NCBI GenBank assembly: GCA_902796455.1
Contig: CADBPH010000384.1
Location: forward strand, 1 to 10,823
DNA length: 10,823 bases
Direction of reading: 5' to 3'
Origin: an uncultured Bacteroidia bacterium
GTDB taxonomy: Bacteria; Bacteroidota; Bacteroidia; Bacteroidales; UBA932
Part shown: piece by piece, positions 7,819-10,823 of the stretch
How positions within the stretch are numbered: position 1 is the stretch's first letter
Layout of the letters: the number at the start of each line of letters is the position of its first letter
Notes under the pieces: generated by a model
Told to the model about the DNA's origin: nothing
Database searches by the model: none
Seen by the model: the letters and a program-made list of their open reading frames with translations, nothing else
Translations under genes and position numbers: made by a program

Positions 7819-8528
7819 AACGACTCAGCATTCTTTTCCTCCTGCTCTGCGCATGGGGACTCTCCGGCGCCGCCTCCGCCCAGGAGCGGAACGTCTTCCT
7901 CCGCAAGGGAGACCGCTCGTTCGGCGCCCAGTTCGCGACCCTGGATCTGGACAGCGACAACATCGAATACATGCTCGTCTTCAATCCGATCACGGCAAAA
8001 GGGCGGATTTCCACCCTGGCTCCGTTTATCGAGTATGCCTACCGCAATGACCGGACAGCGGGTGTCCGCATCGGCTACACCTCCGGCAACGCAGCCGTCG
8101 ACAACATCACCCTGGACCTGCTCAATGAAGGGATGGTGTTCGACATGTCCAGCGTGAATGCCGGCTTGAAGACACTGGATGCCGCCGTTTTCCATCGGAA
8201 TTACTTCGCGCTGGACCGCAGCAGCCGGGTCGCCCTCGTAACGGAAGTGGCCCTTTCGGCCAGCCGGGGCAGCACGGAGTTTACATCGGAAGATGCCGGC
8301 CTAACCCGGGCCAACTCCTTCAATACCAAGCTCAGTTTCAGCCCGGGAGTGGTATTCTTTATTATGAATAACATTTCTGTTACAGGCACAGTCAGCATGG
8401 CTCACATCGCCTATAACCGCGTAGATTGCTACAGCGGGAACGAACAGACCGGCAGCCGCACCAAGTTCGGGACGAAAATCGGCCTGGACCTCCTCGGCCT
8501 GCGCCTGGAAACCGCCTTCCATTTTTAA
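7815..8528 (+). CDS. Second predicted outer-membrane beta-barrel protein, operon gene F
   Basis: A 237-residue protein starting within the ATGA overlap with gene E. The signal peptide is clear (MKR, Leu-rich core, AASA-QE cleavage after residue 22). The mature chain consists of amphipathic strands such as FGAQFATLDL, APFIEYAY, AGVRIGYTSG, VALVTEVALSASRG and LSFSPGVVFFIM. It ends with LETAFHF, a terminal Phe on a strand being the usual BAM recognition signal of outer-membrane barrels. The length fits an 8-10 stranded barrel. It is similar to E in size and style, but I see no obvious residue-level identity, so it is a functional companion more than a recent duplicate. A hydrophobic stretch FFIMNNISVTGTVSM is best read as barrel strands, not an inner-membrane helix. 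Confidence 0.8.
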   Translation: MKRLSILFLLLCAWGLSGAASAQERNVFLRKGDRSFGAQFATLDLDSDNIEYMLVFNPITAKGRISTLAPFIEYAYRNDRTAGVRIGYTSGNAAVDNITLDLLNEGMVFDMSSVNAGLKTLDAAVFHRNYFALDRSSRVALVTEVALSASRGSTEFTSEDAGLTRANSFNTKLSFSPGVVFFIMNNISVTGTVSMAHIAYNRVDCYSGNEQTGSRTKFGTKIGLDLLGLRLETAFHF

Positions 8529-8537
8529 GATCCTCCG

Positions 8538-10181
8538 ATGAAACGTATCCGCTCCTCCCTCTCCCGCACCGCACTGCTGCTCATCCTGGCCTGCTCCTGC
8601 ATCCAGAATGACCTGCCGTACCCCGTTGTCAAGGGGGCCATCACGGCGCTGGACGTTCCGGGAGCTGAAGCGGTCACCATCGACGAAGCAAACGGCACGG
8701 TCCTAGTCAGCCTGGGCGAAAGCATCGATCCCGCCCGGGTAACCATCCGGAGCGTATCCTACCTGCATGAAGGGACGGCCAGCGAACCGGAAATCGTAGG
8801 CGTGCACGATCTCTCCACTCCCCTGCACGTCACCCTGAAAACGTACCAGGAGTATCCCTGGACCATCCGGGCGACGCAGGAAATCGAGCGGTATTTCACC
8901 GTCAGCGGACAAGTCGGCGCGACCGTCATCGACGCCCCGAACCGGCGCGTCATCGCCTATGTTTCCGCCCATTCAGACCTGAAAGCCATCACCGTCACCT
9001 CGCTCAAACTGGCGCCAGAGGCCTCTTACGAGCCCCGGATGGACCAGATGCGGGATTTCTCGGAAGGGATTCCCGTCACGGTTTCCTACCGGGGGCGTAC
9101 GGAAACATGGTCCCTGTATGTCGAAAAAGCGGAATTGTCCGTAGACATCAACCTCATCGATCCCTGGGCCCGAAGGGCCCGGGTTGTCGCCAGCGGATTC
9201 GCCGACGCGGCGAACGGATTCCGCTACCGGAAGGAAGGCGACGCGGACTGGACAGAAGTGGACCAAGTCCGGCAGGACGGGGGCACCTTCACCGCTTTCC
9301 TGGAAGGGCTCGATCCCGAGACCCGCTACGAATGCAAAGCGTACAGCGCCGAGGAAGAATCCGAGCTGTACCTGTTTGAGACAGAGGCGGAAGTGCAGCT
9401 TCCCAATGGTGGATTCGAAGCTTTCAGCCAGGCTGAATCCAAAAACTACTATTCCTGGTTCGACCCGGCCTCCTCGGATCCTGCCGTGAAGGCAAAATGG
9501 TGGGATTCGGGCAACGTGGGATCGACAACCATCGGCTCTTCCTTCAGCATCGCCATGCCGGACAGCGAAATCCGGAAAGAAGGACGCAGCAGCGCCTGCC
9601 TGGTATCCCGGTATGTCGTCGTGAAGTTCGCTGCCGGCAACACCTTTACCGGAGAATTCGTCCGGATTGTCGGAACACAGGGTGGCGTGCTCAATTTCGG
9701 ACGCCCCTGGACCGCACGGCCGCGCGCCCTCCGCCTCTGGATGAAATACGAGTGCGGCACCGTAGACGTCATTGATTCATACCCGGAAGACGATCCGGTG
9801 AAGAAGGGTGACCCCGACCGCAGCAGCGTATGGTTCGCCCTGGGAGACTGGGATTACCGGAAATTCGGCGGAACCTCCCAGTGCCCGGTCCAGATCAATA
9901 CGACGGACAAGAGCACCTTCTTCGACAAAAACAATGCAGCCGTTATCGCTTACGGAGATTTCTTTGCAGACACGTCATCCGACTCCTGGGCCGGGAAACC
10001 GGAAGTCCTCGCAGTCGACGAAGACGGATGGGCCCAGGTGGAGGTTCCGCTCCGCTACCATGATGAAACCCGGAAGCCGACCCATATCATCATTTCATTC
10101 GCTGCCAGCAAATTGGGCGACTACTTTACCGGTTCGTCCAAGAGCCGGCTGTGGATTGACGACGTCAGCCTGGTTTATTAA
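8538..10181 (+). CDS. PCMD-domain lipoprotein with tandem N-terminal beta modules, operon gene G
   Basis: A 547-residue predicted lipoprotein, nine bases after gene F. The signal peptide ends LILACSC; Cys19 or Cys21 could be lipidated and the lipobox is imperfect. Two related beta modules follow, at about 28-105 and 108-195. Each begins with a short V.ID..N/P..VLV/IAYVS strand pattern and an ITV/VTI-R/TS strand, like the Ig-like repeats that precede PCMD domains in other Bacteroidales proteins. An FN3-like domain (about 195-285) ends in LDPETRYECKAYS. The PCMD domain (about 288-547) opens with LPNGGFEAF and shares with gene D the segments VKFAAGN.F.G.F, WDYR..GGT, NTTDKSTF and the ending YFTG..KSRLWID. 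It is the last operon gene; no convincing hairpin terminator follows, only an 8-base GCGGCCGC palindrome directly after the stop. A carbohydrate-binding surface role is plausible, not shown. Confidence 0.87.
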   Translation: MKRIRSSLSRTALLLILACSCIQNDLPYPVVKGAITALDVPGAEAVTIDEANGTVLVSLGESIDPARVTIRSVSYLHEGTASEPEIVGVHDLSTPLHVTLKTYQEYPWTIRATQEIERYFTVSGQVGATVIDAPNRRVIAYVSAHSDLKAITVTSLKLAPEASYEPRMDQMRDFSEGIPVTVSYRGRTETWSLYVEKAELSVDINLIDPWARRARVVASGFADAANGFRYRKEGDADWTEVDQVRQDGGTFTAFLEGLDPETRYECKAYSAEEESELYLFETEAEVQLPNGGFEAFSQAESKNYYSWFDPASSDPAVKAKWWDSGNVGSTTIGSSFSIAMPDSEIRKEGRSSACLVSRYVVVKFAAGNTFTGEFVRIVGTQGGVLNFGRPWTARPRALRLWMKYECGTVDVIDSYPEDDPVKKGDPDRSSVWFALGDWDYRKFGGTSQCPVQINTTDKSTFFDKNNAAVIAYGDFFADTSSDSWAGKPEVLAVDEDGWAQVEVPLRYHDETRKPTHIIISFAASKLGDYFTGSSKSRLWIDDVSLVY

Positions 10182-10258
10182 GCGGCCGCCTTTCATCATC
10201 TTCTCAAAGCCTGACAAAAGATTTCTCGTTAAAATATGGTGCATTTCTAAAAAATGAC

Positions 10259-10266
10259 TATATTTG
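10259..10266 (+). promoter_or_regulatory. -7 box of the tRNA-Thr gene
   Basis: TATATTTG is a perfect match to the Bacteroidota -7 consensus TAnnTTTG and lies 16 bases before the first tRNA base. The -33 element is not clear. It implies that the tRNA is transcribed separately from the upstream operon. Confidence 0.6.
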
Positions 10267-10282
10267 CAGTCCTAACAGCTAC

Positions 10283-10355
10283 GCCACTTTAGCTCAGTCG
10301 GTAGAGCAGCGCATTCGTAATGCGCAGGTCGAGGGTTCGAGCCCCTTGAGTGGCT
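10283..10355 (+). tRNA. tRNA-Thr (anticodon CGT)
   Basis: A complete 73-base cloverleaf. Acceptor GCCACTT pairs with GAGTGGC (one T-G pair). The D stem is GCTC/GAGC. The anticodon stem GCGCA/TGCGC holds the loop TTCGTAA with anticodon CGT at 10316-10318, which reads ACG threonine codons. The variable loop is five bases, and the T arm GAGGG-TTCGAGC-CCCTT carries the conserved TTCGA. The discriminator base is T, and CCA is not encoded, so it would be added by tRNA nucleotidyltransferase. Confidence 0.96.
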
Positions 10356-10372
10356 CTTTTCTCCACAAATTG

Positions 10373-10406
10373 TCCTCCATGACAAAAAGTCATGGAGGAT
10401 TTTTTT
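10373..10406 (+). terminator. Rho-independent terminator after tRNA-Thr
   Basis: A perfect 11-base-pair stem (TCCTCCATGAC with GTCATGGAGGA) closes an AAAAA loop and is followed directly by seven T residues. It lies 17 bases downstream of the tRNA and would end its transcript. The stem is preceded by few A residues, so function on the opposite strand is less likely. Confidence 0.9.
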
Positions 10407-10409
10407 GTA

Positions 10410-10464
10410 TTGTTGATAGATTTGTTGATAAAATTTGCATTTTCGCCGACATTTTTTGCATTTT
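10410..10464. repeat. Two pairs of short direct repeats in AT-rich DNA
   Basis: TTGTTGATA occurs at 10410-10418 and 10422-10430 (12-base period). TTTGCATTTT occurs at 10434-10443 and 10455-10464 (21-base period, two helical turns). They lie between the tRNA terminator and the promoter at 10469-10500, where repeated regulator sites would be expected. The stretch is very AT-rich, so chance recurrence is possible. Confidence 0.45.
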
Positions 10465-10468
10465 TACC

Positions 10469-10500
10469 TTGGTTTTTTTCGACAAGATATTATATATTTG
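10469..10500 (+). promoter_or_regulatory. Bacteroidota-type promoter for the small-protein gene
   Basis: A TTG at 10469-10471 (within CTTGG) is followed, after 21 bases, by TATATTTG at 10493-10500, a perfect TAnnTTTG -7 box. Element order and spacing fit the established Bacteroides sigma-ABfr promoter. Transcription would begin near 10506, giving a leader of about 88 bases before the ATG at 10594. No riboswitch or attenuator structure is recognised in the leader. Confidence 0.65.
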
Positions 10501-10593
10501 CACTTTGACATATTAGACAAAGCACAATACCGTCACGGACAAAGGCGATAGTACACTACGATAAATCAGTATTACAACATAAAAACCAATGCA

Positions 10594-10761
10594 ATGATGA
10601 AAAAGAAACAATTTGAACCACCTCGTGTGGTGGAGTGGCTCTGCTTGTCATTCGAATCGCCGGTTTTAGCTGGTTCTGACCAGGAAAATGAAGCCGGCGG
10701 AGGAAATCAGGGCGGCGGAAACAATCAAACCGACGTCGATTTCGATGATATTTTGCCTTAA
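10594..10761 (+). CDS. Small 55-residue protein with Gly/Asn-rich linker and acidic tail
   Basis: A short frame of 55 codons from ATG at 10594 (ATG at 10597 is equally possible) to TAA. A strong promoter and an A-rich stretch, the usual substitute for a Shine-Dalgarno in Bacteroidota, precede it. The N-terminus is basic (MMKKKQFEPPR), followed by a short hydrophobic segment (VVEWLCLSF), then ESPVLAGS, a linker containing GGGNQGGGNN, and an acidic end DVDFDDILP. There is no signal peptide and no membrane helix. The basic-Pro start, a mid-chain leucine segment ending LAGS and a Gly-rich acidic tail recall a loose class of small hypothetical proteins in Bacteroidales; I cannot name a family. A signalling, leader-like or RiPP-precursor role is speculation. 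It is followed 13 bases later by an apparently exported protein, probably in the same transcript. Confidence 0.6.
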   Translation: MMKKKQFEPPRVVEWLCLSFESPVLAGSDQENEAGGGNQGGGNNQTDVDFDDILP

Positions 10762-10774
10762 TCCCAGACATGCC

Positions 10775-10823
10775 ATGAAGAAAATGTTTAAAATTGGGGG
10801 CATCGTCTGCGCGATGATTCCCG
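10775..10823 (+). CDS. Start of a probable exported protein (cut by window edge)
   Basis: ATG at 10775 begins a frame open to the right edge: MKKMFKIGGIVCAMIP, a basic start followed by a hydrophobic run typical of a signal peptide. Only 16 codons are visible, so neither the cleavage type nor the product can be named. The 13-base gap from the small-protein stop suggests a shared transcript. Confidence 0.5.
   Translation, partial: MKKMFKIGGIVCAMIP

Noticed and set aside
1446..10181. Polysaccharide utilization locus
   Set aside because: No TonB-dependent SusC-type transporter, SusD-type lipoprotein, glycoside hydrolase or regulator is present; the two barrels are far too small for SusC.
10182..10258. 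Terminator for the seven-gene operon
   Set aside because: Only an 8-base GCGGCCGC palindrome without loop or T-run was seen; not enough to call a terminator.
10618..10633. Small hairpin CCACC/GGTGG within the start of the 55-residue gene
   Set aside because: Only five pairs with a six-base loop; too weak to claim regulation.
10556..10771. 71-codon antisense frame opposite the small-protein gene
   Set aside because: No promoter is visible for it, its composition is Arg/Phe-rich and unstructured, and the plus-strand frame has a promoter and a sensible context.
1..10823. CRISPR array, insertion sequence, or transposase
   Set aside because: No regularly spaced repeats, terminal inverted repeats or transposase-like frames were seen.

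Overview
The window looks like a chromosomal segment from a GC-rich member of the Bacteroidales (Bacteroidota), for example an Alistipes-like or related gut lineage. The evidence is a run of Bacteroidota-typical surface lipoproteins (fimbrillin-like, DUF4493-type and PCMD-type), perfect TAnnTTTG -7 boxes ahead of the tRNA and of the last genes, and general scarcity of Shine-Dalgarno sequences. The genus cannot be fixed from this sequence alone.

Region 1-1313 (minus strand) holds most of a BaiN/HI0933-type flavoprotein whose C-terminus runs off the left edge. A 132-base divergent intergenic region (1314-1445) separates it from a tight seven-gene plus-strand operon spanning 1446-10181. In order the operon encodes: (A) a fimbrillin-like lipoprotein with a C-terminal beta-rich domain and a TTG start; (B) a short DUF4493-type lipoprotein; (C) a longer DUF4493-type lipoprotein; (D) a DUF4493-type + FN3-like + PCMD lipoprotein; (E) and (F) two small outer-membrane beta-barrel candidates; (G) a lipoprotein with two related N-terminal beta modules, an FN3-like module and a second PCMD domain. 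Junctions are 4-base ATGA overlaps (A/B and E/F) or gaps of 1-12 bases, so co-transcription is very likely. Every product carries an export signal: five lipoproteins and two signal-peptidase-I proteins. The simplest reading is a cell-envelope or surface assembly in which the two barrels sit in the outer membrane and the lipoproteins decorate it. The actual function is not known to me, and this is the best candidate for an undescribed system here.

Region 10182-10823 differs in character. It has a tRNA-Thr(CGT) with its own promoter, a strong hairpin terminator, and an AT-rich stretch with two pairs of short direct repeats and a well-formed Bacteroidota promoter. A roughly 90-base leader follows, then a 55-residue protein with a Gly/Asn-rich middle and acidic tail, and finally the first codons of another probably exported protein cut by the right edge.
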